The position numbers and the translations under genes are program-made. The notes under the pieces are model-generated. The model searched no databases, was not told where the DNA came from, and saw only the letters and a list, made by a program, of their open reading frames with translations. 32,293 nt of DNA from Rubrivivax sp. Lineage in GTDB: Bacteria > Pseudomonadota > Gammaproteobacteria > Burkholderiales > Burkholderiaceae_C. Below, piece by piece: positions 1 to 7,384 of this stretch; the stretch's first letter is position 1, and every line of letters begins with the position of its first letter. The stretch is taken from assembly GCA_022842825.1 (NCBI GenBank), contig JALHOU010000028.1, positions 1 through 32,293 on the forward strand. The letters run 5' to 3'.

Positions 1-724
1 CGTCTGCGGCGCCCAGCGCCGCCACGCGCTGGCCCATCCGCACCAGCGCGCCCTGGGCGGCGAGCCACCGGCCGGCAGGCTCGGGAAGCACCTCGCCGAG
101 TGGCCGACGCGGCAGCAACAGATCGGCCGCGCCGCGCCCTCCGAAAAGCGCGTCGTGCAGCACGCGCAGCATCACCTGCGCGCTGGCCTCGCGCGCCGGC
201 GTGTTCAAGGCAGCCACGCACAGCGGGTCGATGAGCAACTCGCGTACCGTGGGCGGCAGGGTGCGGCAAAGCGCCTCCACAGTCAGCGTCGGGTCGCACC
301 GGAAGCGGTCGAGCGCCCAGCCGGCGGCGGCGCGGATCAGCGCCGCTCGGTCCGACCAGGTCCAGCCGACACAGTTGGCCACCGCGCGCACGAAGGCCAC
401 CCACACCGGGCCGCGCGGCAGCGCCAACCCGCGTCCGTCGGCGTAGCGCAGCACGAGTGGCATGCGCCGCAGCAGTTCGGCCTCCTGGCCGCCCACGGTG
501 CGCAGGAGATCCAAGGTGCGTTCGTAGGCGCCGATCAGGATGTGCTGGCCGTTGTCCAGCGCCGGTGCGGCGGCGTGGCCGGGCAACGGCACCGAACGAG
601 CCCGCCCGCCCAGGTGTTGCGCCATCTCGAAAAGTGTCACGCGGTGGCCGGCCTGCACGGATCGCACGGCGGCGGCCAGGCCGGCCCAGCCGCCACCGAC
701 CACGGCGATGTGGCGGCCCGTCAT
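1..724 (-). CDS. hpnE: Hydroxysqualene dehydroxylase HpnE (3' end cut by window)
   Basis: FAD-dependent amine-oxidase-fold enzyme that reduces hydroxysqualene to squalene, the last step of the HpnC-HpnD-HpnE route feeding hopanoid synthesis. The N-terminus shows the dinucleotide-binding motif VVGGGWAGLAAA (residues 8-19), an acidic residue ending the second strand (LFE, E33) and the GGRAR motif (39-43) typical of squalene/phytoene desaturase-like flavoenzymes. The segment LDNGQHILIGAYE is also typical of the family. The ATG at 724-722 overlaps the hpnD stop (ATGA), so translation is probably coupled. Only 241 residues are in the window; the C-terminal part lies beyond base 1. The family assignment is strong from both sequence and gene order. 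Confidence 0.9.
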   Translation of the reverse strand, partial: MTGRHIAVVGGGWAGLAAAVRSVQAGHRVTLFEMAQHLGGRARSVPLPGHAAAPALDNGQHILIGAYERTLDLLRTVGGQEAELLRRMPLVLRYADGRGLALPRGPVWVAFVRAVANCVGWTWSDRAALIRAAAGWALDRFRCDPTLTVEALCRTLPPTVRELLIDPLCVAALNTPAREASAQVMLRVLHDALFGGRGAADLLLPRRPLGEVLPEPAGRWLAAQGALVRMGQRVAALGAAD

Positions 725-1569
725 CGGCCGCGCAGGTGCGTGCGCGCCGCGATCCAGAGCTTGCGCAGCGGCGTGAGCGAGGTGCGCTGGTGCAGCACCT
801 GGAAGTCGCCGCGCTGGATCTCCTCGAGCAGCGTGCGGTAGATGTTGGCCATCATGAGGCCGGGCTTCTGGCGCTCACGGTCGGCCTCGGGCAGCTCGGC
901 GAACGCGGTGTCGTAGGCTTCGAGCGCGCGCCCGGCCTGGAAGCGCATGAGGGCGGTGAAGCGCTCGCTGTAGCCCCAGGGGGCACTGCGCTGCAGGATC
1001 TCCGAGGCCTTGACGCCGAAGCGCTGCAGCTCGTCCAGCGGCAGGTAGATGCGGCCCCGGCGCGCGTCCTCGCCGACATCGCGGATGATGTTCGTGAGCT
1101 GCATCGCCAAGCCCAGGCGGTGCGCGTAGCGCACGGTCGTCTCCTGGCTGCGGCCGAAGATGTTGCTCGCCACCTCGCCCACGACGCCGGCCACGAGGTG
1201 GCAGTAGCGCTGCAGGCCGGCGTAGTCGAGGAAGCGGGTCTGGTCGAGGTCGATCTGGCAGCCTTCGATGACGGCGAGCAGGTGCTTGGCAGTGATGCCG
1301 AAGGGGCCCTGATGCGGCTGCAAGGCGCGCAGCGCCGGGTGCGTGGGCGCGCCGTTGAACGCGGCGGCCACCTCGGCGCGCCACCACTGCAGCTTGGCCG
1401 CCGCGACGCCGGGGTCGGAGACCTCGTCGACGACGTCGTCGACCTCGCGGCAGAAGGCGTAGAAGGCGGTGATGGCGGCGCGCCGTTCGGCCGGCAGGAA
1501 GAGGAAGGCGTAGTAGAAGGACGAGCCGCTGCGCGCGGCCTTGTCGCGCACGTACTGCTCTGGCGTCAT
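721..1569 (-). CDS. hpnD: Presqualene diphosphate synthase HpnD
   Basis: Trans-isoprenyl diphosphate synthase (squalene/phytoene synthase family), 282 aa, expected to condense two farnesyl diphosphates to presqualene diphosphate. The two Asp-rich Mg2+-diphosphate motifs are present: DDVVDE at residues 44-49 and the NIIRDVGED segment (D164, D168). The stretch RGRIYLP following the second motif is typical of the family. The start ATG at 1569 overlaps the hpnC stop by four bases, and the stop overlaps the hpnE start, so all three genes are translationally linked. HpnD rather than HpnC is assigned from the order hpnC-hpnD-hpnE and from the more canonical squalene-synthase motifs; biochemical roles are from family knowledge. 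Confidence 0.93.
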   Translation of the reverse strand: MTPEQYVRDKAARSGSSFYYAFLFLPAERRAAITAFYAFCREVDDVVDEVSDPGVAAAKLQWWRAEVAAAFNGAPTHPALRALQPHQGPFGITAKHLLAVIEGCQIDLDQTRFLDYAGLQRYCHLVAGVVGEVASNIFGRSQETTVRYAHRLGLAMQLTNIIRDVGEDARRGRIYLPLDELQRFGVKASEILQRSAPWGYSERFTALMRFQAGRALEAYDTAFAELPEADRERQKPGLMMANIYRTLLEEIQRGDFQVLHQRTSLTPLRKLWIAARTHLRGR

Positions 1570-2447
1570 GGCGCGGCCACCTGGGCCGCGCGCACGGCCG
1601 CGGCGGGCATCGAGCAGGCGCGCCAGAGCATCTGCGGCAGGTCGAGCGCCGTCAGCCGAGGCCGCTGCACGAGGCTGGCGTGGTCCATGCGCCGGATCTT
1701 CTCCAGGATGCGCAGGCCACCCTGCACCACGAGGCGCAACTCCCAGCCGGCGCGCCCGGGAAGGCGCACCGCCAACGGCGCCCCCGCCAACATCAGCGAC
1801 TCGGCCCAGTCGCAGAGTTCGCGCACGAGGGCGCGCGCGCGGTCGCTGTCCCGACGCTCGCGCAGCTCGGCGAGGGTGACGCCGAGCCGGGCACAGTCGG
1901 CCGCGGGCGCGTAGTGGCGCCCGCGCGGGCCGTCGACACTCAGGTCCTGCCAGAAGTTGACCAACTGCAGCGCGCTGCAGATCTGATCCGAGCGCGTGAG
2001 GGAGGGTTCGTCGTCGATGCCATGCAGATGCAGCAGCAGGCGCCCGACCGGGTTGGCCGAGCGGCGGCAGTAGTCCAGCAGCGCGTCGCGGTCGGCGTAG
2101 GGCGGGTTGTCCACATCCTGTTCGAAAGCATCGAGCAGGGCATGCAGCAGGTGCGGCGGCAGCTGGAACGCCCGGATCTGCTGCGCCAGCGGCCCGAAGA
2201 CGTGTGGCCAGGCTCCATCCGGGGGCGGCGCCGGCGGAACGGCAAAGGCCGCCTCGAGCGCCTGGCGGTACTGGCGCAGCAGTTGCTGCCGCTCGCGCGG
2301 CGACGCCGAACCCTCGTCGGCGATGTCGTCGGCCACGCGCGCGAACCGGTAGATGGCGACGATGGGCGCGCGCAGCCTGGGTGGGCAGAGCACCGAGGCG
2401 ACCGGAAAGTTCTCGTAATGGCCAACACCCACGTGGCGATTGTGCAA
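1566..2447 (-). CDS. hpnC: Hydroxysqualene synthase HpnC
   Basis: Second squalene/phytoene synthase-family protein of the cluster. HpnC converts presqualene diphosphate to hydroxysqualene. Visible features are the HpnC-like N-terminus GVGHYENFPVAS, the first Asp motif ADDIADE (about residues 39-45) and the second, diverged motif QLVNFWQDLSVD. The start is uncertain: no in-frame ATG exists. I prefer the TTG at 2447-2445, which has a purine-rich GGGAAGG about 11 bases upstream and gives 293 aa. A GTG at 2432 and a TTG at 2513 are alternatives; the latter would add a Gly/Pro-rich segment that looks non-coding. First gene of the minus-strand hpn operon; its upstream region is shared with the divergent efflux genes. 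Confidence 0.88.
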   Translation of the reverse strand: MHNRHVGVGHYENFPVASVLCPPRLRAPIVAIYRFARVADDIADEGSASPRERQQLLRQYRQALEAAFAVPPAPPPDGAWPHVFGPLAQQIRAFQLPPHLLHALLDAFEQDVDNPPYADRDALLDYCRRSANPVGRLLLHLHGIDDEPSLTRSDQICSALQLVNFWQDLSVDGPRGRHYAPAADCARLGVTLAELRERRDSDRARALVRELCDWAESLMLAGAPLAVRLPGRAGWELRLVVQGGLRILEKIRRMDHASLVQRPRLTALDLPQMLWRACSMPAAAVRAAQVAAP

Positions 2448-2537
2448 GCGGATCCAGCCCTTCCCTGGGACACCGGCCGTTGGCCCCGGACATCCAACGC
2501 CGGGGCCGACCAAACCCCTGCGCCCGGAGTGGGGCGG

Positions 2538-2567
2538 TTGACATGGTCCGGACGTGTTTACTACATT
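2538..2567 (+). promoter_or_regulatory. Predicted sigma-70 promoter of the RND efflux operon
   Basis: A perfect -35 box TTGACA (2538-2543) is followed after 18 bases by TACATT (2562-2567, 4 of 6 matches). The predicted transcript starts near 2574 and leaves a leader of about 60 bases before the adaptor ATG. The start point falls inside the palindrome at 2568-2581, the usual arrangement for repression. Confidence 0.65.
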
Positions 2568-2581
2568 ACTGACCGGTCAGT
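2568..2581. promoter_or_regulatory. TetR-type palindromic operator
   Basis: ACTGACCGGTCAGT is a perfect 14-bp palindrome lying directly downstream of the -10 box of the efflux promoter. A second CAGT copy follows at 2582-2585. Its size, symmetry and position match operators of TetR/AcrR-family repressors that control RND pumps. It is also 121 bases or more upstream of hpnC and could affect that divergent operon. No TetR-family gene is present in this window, so the binding protein must be encoded elsewhere. Confidence 0.65.
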
Positions 2582-2634
2582 CAGTAGAAGTGTCCAGCCC
2601 GATCCACCCAGGTCAGCGGGGCCAGGAATGAACC

Positions 2635-3861
2635 ATGAACGTGCCTACTGCCGCAGTCGAATCCGGCCCGCATCGCCCGGCAAGGAGGCCTCTCGAGGCC
2701 CGGCAGGGCATGGCCTTTGCCAGCCTCCTGGCCGCGGCCGCCGTCCTGGCGGCGTGCAGCAAGCCGACGCCGGCGCCGGAACCGGTACGTGCGGTACGCA
2801 CCATGACGGTGGCCAGCGGCGTGGCCGCAGGAACGCACGAGTACGCTGCCGAGGTGCGCGCGCGCACGGAATCGCGCCTGGGCTTCCGGGTCGGCGGCAA
2901 GATGGTCAGCCGCCAGGTGGAGGTGGGCCAGCGCGTGAAGGCCGGCCAGGTCATCGCACAACTTGACGCCGGCGATCTGCGGCTCGGGCAGGAGGCGGCT
3001 GCCGCGGCCGCCGAGGCGGCGGCGACCCAATACGAGCTGGCGGCGGCGGAATTCAAGCGGTTTCAGCAGCTGCGGGCCCAGGGCTTCATCAGTGCCTTGG
3101 AACTCGAGCGCCGGGAAGCCTCGCTCAGAGCCACCCGCGCCCAGGCCGAGCAGGCGCGGGCCCAGGCCGAAGTGCAGCGCAACCAAGCCGGCTACGCCAC
3201 GCTCGCGGCCACCGCGGCCGGCGTCATCACAGGGGTCGAAGCCGAGCCAGGCACCGTCCTCGCCACGGGGTCGCCTGTAATGAGGCTGGCCCATGATGGC
3301 CCGCGCGATGCGGTCTTCGCGGTGCCCGAGGACAACGTGTCCGCCGTCCGTGCTCTGCTCGGTCGCCAGGGGGCGCTGCAGGTGCGTGCCTGGGGCGCGT
3401 CCGCCCAGGTACCGGCGACCGTGCGCGAAGTGGCGGCCGCAGCCGACCCGGCGACGCGAACCTTCCAGGTGAAGGCCGACCTGGGCGCCGCCCAGGTCCA
3501 GCTTGGCCAGACTCTGACGGTGTCGATCGCCTTGCCACTCCGCCAGGGGGTCACCAAGCTGCCGCTGGCCGCCGTCATGCAGCAGCAGGGACAGACGGCC
3601 GTGTGGCTGCTGGACCCCGGTTCGATGACGGTGAAGGTGCAGCCGGTGGTCGTGGCCGGTGCCGAAGGCAACGAGGTCGTCATCGCCTCGGGCCTGAACC
3701 CCGGGCAGGTGATCGTGACCGCCGGCGTGCACGTACTGACCCAAGGGCAGAAGGTGAAGTACTACAGCGCCACCGACGCAGGTGCCTCAACCGCACCGGT
3801 GGCCGGCGGCGGCGCGCTACAGCCGACCTCGGTCGGCTCGGCGACTCCGGCACCCCGCTGA
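2635..3861 (+). CDS. RND efflux periplasmic adaptor lipoprotein (HlyD/AcrA family)
   Basis: Membrane fusion protein, 408 aa, linking an inner-membrane RND pump to an outer-membrane channel. The N-terminus has a basic region, a hydrophobic stretch (27-40) and a lipobox VLAAC with the lipidated Cys at residue 41. Then come the barrel-sandwich/lipoyl half (GGKMVSRQVEVGQRVKAGQV), a long Ala/Gln/Glu-rich alpha-hairpin (about 115-190) and the second lipoyl half, followed by beta-barrel and membrane-proximal domains. The ATG at 2635 has AGGA seven bases upstream. A downstream ATG at 2710 would remove the basic n-region of the lipoprotein signal. The permease gene follows 41 bases downstream. Substrate cannot be read from sequence. 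Confidence 0.92.
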   Translation: MNVPTAAVESGPHRPARRPLEARQGMAFASLLAAAAVLAACSKPTPAPEPVRAVRTMTVASGVAAGTHEYAAEVRARTESRLGFRVGGKMVSRQVEVGQRVKAGQVIAQLDAGDLRLGQEAAAAAAEAAATQYELAAAEFKRFQQLRAQGFISALELERREASLRATRAQAEQARAQAEVQRNQAGYATLAATAAGVITGVEAEPGTVLATGSPVMRLAHDGPRDAVFAVPEDNVSAVRALLGRQGALQVRAWGASAQVPATVREVAAAADPATRTFQVKADLGAAQVQLGQTLTVSIALPLRQGVTKLPLAAVMQQQGQTAVWLLDPGSMTVKVQPVVVAGAEGNEVVIASGLNPGQVIVTAGVHVLTQGQKVKYYSATDAGASTAPVAGGGALQPTSVGSATPAPR

Positions 3862-3902
3862 CCCCAAGGCCAGCGCGTCCCCTCGCCGATGCTCCCTTCG
3901 CG

Positions 3903-6900
3903 ATGAACACCGTCACAGCCGCCGCGCAGCCGGCGCCAGCCCCTTCTTCTGCCGCGGCGGAGGGTGGCCGCTTCAACATCTCTCGCTGGGCGCTGGCGCA
4001 TCCGGCGCTCACGCGCTACCTGATGGTGGTGCTGCTGGTGCTGGGCTTCGCCGCCTACTTCCAGCTCGGCCAGGACGAGGACCCGCCGTTCACCTTCCGC
4101 GCCATGGTCGTGCAGGCCTTCTGGCCGGGTGCGAGCGCGCAACAGGTGGCCGAGCAGGTGACCGACCGCATCGAGAAGACGCTGCAGGAGGTGCCGCACG
4201 CCGACATCATCCGCAGCTACACCAAGCCGGGCGAGAGCCTGACCTTCCTGCAGCTGAAGGACTCGGCACCGCCGCGCGAGGTCGCGCAGAGCTGGTACCA
4301 GGCGCGCAAGCGCGTCGGCGACATGCGCGCGTCGTTGCCGCAAGGCGTGATCGGCCCCGTCTTCAACGACGACTTCGGCGACGTCTACGGCTCCATCTTC
4401 GCCCTCTCGACCGACGGCTTCAGCCGCGAGGAGCAGCGCGTGTTTGCCGAGCGCGTGCGCCAGCAGTTGCTGCGCGTGCCCGACGTGGCGAAGGTGGAGA
4501 TCTTCGGCGCGCAGGCCGAGAAGGTGTTCGTCGAGATCTCGCAGCGCCGCCTGGCCCAGCTGGGCCTGGACATGAACCAGGTCATCGCGCAGATCGGCGC
4601 CCAGAACGCCGTCGAGGGTGCCGGCGTGCTCAACGCCGGCAGCGAGAACCTGCAGGTGCGCATCGGCGGCCAGTTCAACTCGGTCGAGGAGTTGCGCCGC
4701 CTGCCCATCCGCGCCGTCAACCCGGCCACGGGCGCGGCGAGCATGCTGCGCCTGGCCGACATCGCCGACGTGCGGCGCGACTACGTCGACCCGCCGACAG
4801 TGAAGGTGCGCCACCAGGGCCGCGACGTGATTGCGCTGGGCGTCTCGATGGCCAAGGGCGGCGACATCGTGGCGCTCGGCAAGGCGCTGCAGACCGCCAC
4901 CCGGAGCATCCAGGCCGACCTGCCCGTGGGCCTGGAGCTCACGCAGGTGCAGGACCAGCCGCAGGCCGTGGTGCGCTCGGTGGGCGAGTTCGTGCGCGTG
5001 CTCGTCGAGGCGGTCATCGTCGTGCTCGGGGTCAGCTTCCTCAGCCTCGGCCTGCACCGTCGCCAGGGCTTCCCGTACTTCCGCGTCGACATCTGGCCGG
5101 GGCTGGTGGTGGGCATCACGATCCCGCTCGTGCTCGCCATCACCTTCGTCACGATGTACTACTGGGGCGTGGGGCTGCACAAGATCTCGCTCGGCAGCCT
5201 GATCATCGCGCTGGGCCTGCTCGTGGACGACGCCATCATTGCCGTGGAGATGATGGTGCGCAAGCTCGAAGAGGGTTTCGACAAGGTGCGCGCGGCGACC
5301 TTCGCCTACGAGGTCACCTCGATGCCCATGCTCACGGGCACGCTCATCACGGCGGCAGGCTTCCTGCCCATCGGCCTGGCCCAGAGCATGACGGGCGAGT
5401 ACACCTTCGCAATCTTCGCCGTCACCTCGGCCGCGCTGGTCATCTCTTGGCTTGTGTCGGTGTACTTCGTGCCCTACCTTGGCGCGGCGCTGCTGCACAC
5501 GAAGGCCAGGGCCGAAGGTGCCGACGCGCAGCCGCACGAGCTCTTCGACACGCCGTTCTACAGCCGCTTCCGCGCCGCCGTGAACTGGTGCGTCCAGCAT
5601 CGCTGGATCACCATCGGCCTGACGGTGCTGACCTTCGCGCTCGGCGTCGTCGGCATGGGCCGTGTGCAGCAGCAGTTCTTCCCCGACTCGAGCCGCCCGG
5701 AGATCCTGGTCGACCTCTGGCTGCCCGAGGGATCGACGATCCAGCAGAGCGAGGCGTCGGCCCGTCGCTTCGAGCAGCGCATGATGCGCGAGCCCGGCGT
5801 GGCTTCGGTGAGCGTTTGGATCGGTGCCGGCGTACCGCGCTTCTATCTGCCGCTGGACCAGATCTTTCCGCAGCCCAACGTCAGCCAGACCATCGTGCTG
5901 CCCAAGGACTTGGCCACGCGCGAGACGCTGCGCGTGCGCCTGCCGGAGATCCTGGCCACCGAGTTCCCGGAGCTGCGCGGCCGCGTCAAGCTGCTGCCCA
6001 ACGGGCCGCCGGTGCCGTATCCGGTGCAGTTCCGCGTCGTCGGCGTCGATGCGAAGGTGGTGCGCGCCTGGGCCGACCAGGCCAAGGAACTGCTGCGCGC
6101 CAACCCCAACATGCGCGGCGTCAACGACAACTGGAACGAGCCGGTCAAGGTGCTGCGCCTGGAGATCGACCAGGACAAGGCGCGTGCGCTCGGCGTCTCG
6201 AGCCAGGGCATCGCGTTGGCTTCACGCACCATCCTCTCGGGCAGCACGATCGGCCAGTACCGCGAGGGCGACAAGCTCGTCGACATCGTGCTGCGCCAGC
6301 CGCTGGAGGAGCGCAACGCCATCACGGACCTCGGCAACGCCTACCTGCCCACCGCCAGCGGACGCGCTGTGCCGCTGACACAGATCGCCAAGGTCGGCTT
6401 TGCCTGGGAGCCGGGCGTCATGTGGCGCGAGGGCCGAGATTTCGCCGTCACGGTGCAGGGCGACGTCGTCGAGGGTGTCCAGGGCGCCACCGTCACCGCG
6501 CAGGTGTGGCCAGCGATGCAGGCGCTGGCGGCGAAGATGCCGCCCGGCTACCGCATTCAGATCGCCGGCGCCGTGGAGGAGAGCAGCAAGGGGCAGGGCT
6601 CGATCGCCGCCGGCGTGCCAGTGATGCTGTTCCTCATCTTCACGCTGCTCATGCTGCAACTGCAGAGCTTCAGCCGCGCGCTGCTCGTCTTCCTCACCGG
6701 GCCGCTGGGCATTGCAGGCGTGGCGGCGGCGCTGCTGCTGCTGAACCGGCCGTTCGGCTTCGTGGCGTTGCTCGGCGTGATCGCGCTCATGGGCATGATC
6801 ATGCGCAACTCGGTCATCCTGATCGACCAGATCGAGCAGGACCGCCGGCGTGGCGTGGCCGCCTGGGACGCCATCGTCGAGGCGGCCGTGCGGCGCTTCC

Positions 6901-7076
6901 GGCCCATCGTGCTCACCGCGGCGGCGGCCGTGCTGGCCATGGTGCCGCTCACGCGCAGCGTGTTCTGGGGGCCGATGGCGGTGGCCATCATGGGCGGGCT
7001 CATCGTTGCCACGGCGCTGACGCTTCTGGCCTTGCCCGCCATGTATGCGGCGTGGTTCAGGGTGCGGCGGGCCTGA
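3903..7076 (+). CDS. RND efflux permease (AcrB/HAE1-like)
   Basis: Inner-membrane proton-driven efflux pump, 1057 aa, full length for the family. After a 25-residue Ala/Pro-rich lead, TM1 (ALTRYLMVVLLVLGFAAYF) and the motif LGQDEDPPFTF open the protein. The DEDP-type motif resembles the TriC/MexK-like branch, from memory. The proton-relay Asp pair of TM4 is present (GLLVDDAII, D442/D443). The C-terminal membrane half ends with the ALMGMIMRNSVILIDQIEQD motif. The ATG at 3903 fits the family N-terminus but has no good ribosome-binding site, so translation may depend on the upstream gene. No outer-membrane channel gene follows; the pump probably recruits one encoded elsewhere. Confidence 0.94.
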   Translation: MNTVTAAAQPAPAPSSAAAEGGRFNISRWALAHPALTRYLMVVLLVLGFAAYFQLGQDEDPPFTFRAMVVQAFWPGASAQQVAEQVTDRIEKTLQEVPHADIIRSYTKPGESLTFLQLKDSAPPREVAQSWYQARKRVGDMRASLPQGVIGPVFNDDFGDVYGSIFALSTDGFSREEQRVFAERVRQQLLRVPDVAKVEIFGAQAEKVFVEISQRRLAQLGLDMNQVIAQIGAQNAVEGAGVLNAGSENLQVRIGGQFNSVEELRRLPIRAVNPATGAASMLRLADIADVRRDYVDPPTVKVRHQGRDVIALGVSMAKGGDIVALGKALQTATRSIQADLPVGLELTQVQDQPQAVVRSVGEFVRVLVEAVIVVLGVSFLSLGLHRRQGFPYFRVDIWPGLVVGITIPLVLAITFVTMYYWGVGLHKISLGSLIIALGLLVDDAIIAVEMMVRKLEEGFDKVRAATFAYEVTSMPMLTGTLITAAGFLPIGLAQSMTGEYTFAIFAVTSAALVISWLVSVYFVPYLGAALLHTKARAEGADAQPHELFDTPFYSRFRAAVNWCVQHRWITIGLTVLTFALGVVGMGRVQQQFFPDSSRPEILVDLWLPEGSTIQQSEASARRFEQRMMREPGVASVSVWIGAGVPRFYLPLDQIFPQPNVSQTIVLPKDLATRETLRVRLPEILATEFPELRGRVKLLPNGPPVPYPVQFRVVGVDAKVVRAWADQAKELLRANPNMRGVNDNWNEPVKVLRLEIDQDKARALGVSSQGIALASRTILSGSTIGQYREGDKLVDIVLRQPLEERNAITDLGNAYLPTASGRAVPLTQIAKVGFAWEPGVMWREGRDFAVTVQGDVVEGVQGATVTAQVWPAMQALAAKMPPGYRIQIAGAVEESSKGQGSIAAGVPVMLFLIFTLLMLQLQSFSRALLVFLTGPLGIAGVAAALLLLNRPFGFVALLGVIALMGMIMRNSVILIDQIEQDRRRGVAAWDAIVEAAVRRFRPIVLTAAAAVLAMVPLTRSVFWGPMAVAIMGGLIVATALTLLALPAMYAAWFRVRRA

Positions 7077-7106
7077 GGGCCTGCCCTGAACCGATCCTTG
7101 ACGCGC

Positions 7107-7138
7107 CCGGCCGGCGGGCGGGTACCCGGGTCGGCCGG
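7107..7138 (+). terminator. GC-rich nested inverted repeat after the efflux operon
   Basis: CCGGCCG (7107-7113) pairs with CGGCCGG (7132-7138), and the loop contains the palindrome CGGGTACCCG (7119-7128). It lies 30 bases after the permease stop and could end that transcript. No T-run follows, so intrinsic termination is not certain. Confidence 0.3.
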
Positions 7139-7139
7139 C

Positions 7140-7145
7140 TAGAAT
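7140..7145 (+). promoter_or_regulatory. Possible -10 element upstream of tRNA-Leu
   Basis: TAGAAT (5 of 6 matches) stands 115 bases before tRNA-Leu. No good -35 is seen at the right distance. It is the best promoter candidate in the 184-base gap between the permease and the tRNA. Another inverted repeat, GATCGATCGG (7198-7207) with CCGATCGATC (7235-7244), lies between it and the tRNA. Confidence 0.3.
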
Positions 7146-7197
7146 CCGCGGCTCGCCGAAACTCGCCGGCTCGGCCGCGCCGAGTGCGGGCCTGCCG

Positions 7198-7244
7198 GAT
7201 CGATCGGCCGAACGACGACCGAGTGACCGTCCGACCGATCGATC
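7198..7244. repeat. 10-bp perfect inverted repeat in the tRNA-Leu leader
   Basis: GATCGATCGG at 7198-7207 is the reverse complement of CCGATCGATC at 7235-7244, with 27 bases between. It sits 16 bases before tRNA-Leu and would fold in the tRNA leader transcript. No function can be assigned. Confidence 0.5.
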
Positions 7245-7260
7245 GAGCAGGCCACCCATC

Positions 7261-7347
7261 GCGCGGGTGGCGAAATTGGTAGACGCACCAGGTTTAGGTC
7301 CTGACGCCCTCACAGGCGTGCCGGTTCGAGTCCGGCCCCGCGCACCA
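7261..7347 (+). tRNA. tRNA-Leu(UAG)
   Basis: A full class II tRNA. The acceptor stem GCGCGGG (7261-7267) pairs with CCCGCGC (7337-7343), with discriminator A7344 and an encoded CCA (7345-7347). The anticodon loop TTTAGGT carries TAG at 7295-7297, reading CUN leucine codons. A long variable arm, and a T-arm GCCGG/TTCGAGT/CCGGC (7320-7336), complete it. It lies 37 bases upstream of tig. Confidence 0.97.
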
Positions 7348-7384
7348 CCCGAACATCTTCCACCGACCTCACTGCAGACGCACC

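Noticed and set aside
721..2544. 607-aa frame containing HpnD with a long N-terminal extension
   Set aside because: The N-terminal half overlaps hpnC in another frame and is Arg/Ala/Pro-rich; HpnD homology begins at 1569.
2635..7076. RND pair as a hopanoid transporter (HpnN-like) because of the hpn neighbours
   Set aside because: HpnN is a different RND branch, without a separate adaptor; this pair has an AcrA/AcrB-type layout and its own TetR-type control site.
3782..7282. Long open frame overlapping the RND permease in another frame, and a 612-aa antisense frame at 3762-5600
   Set aside because: Typical shadow frames of GC-rich DNA: Arg/Ala/His-rich, no domains, and fully covered by a well-supported permease.
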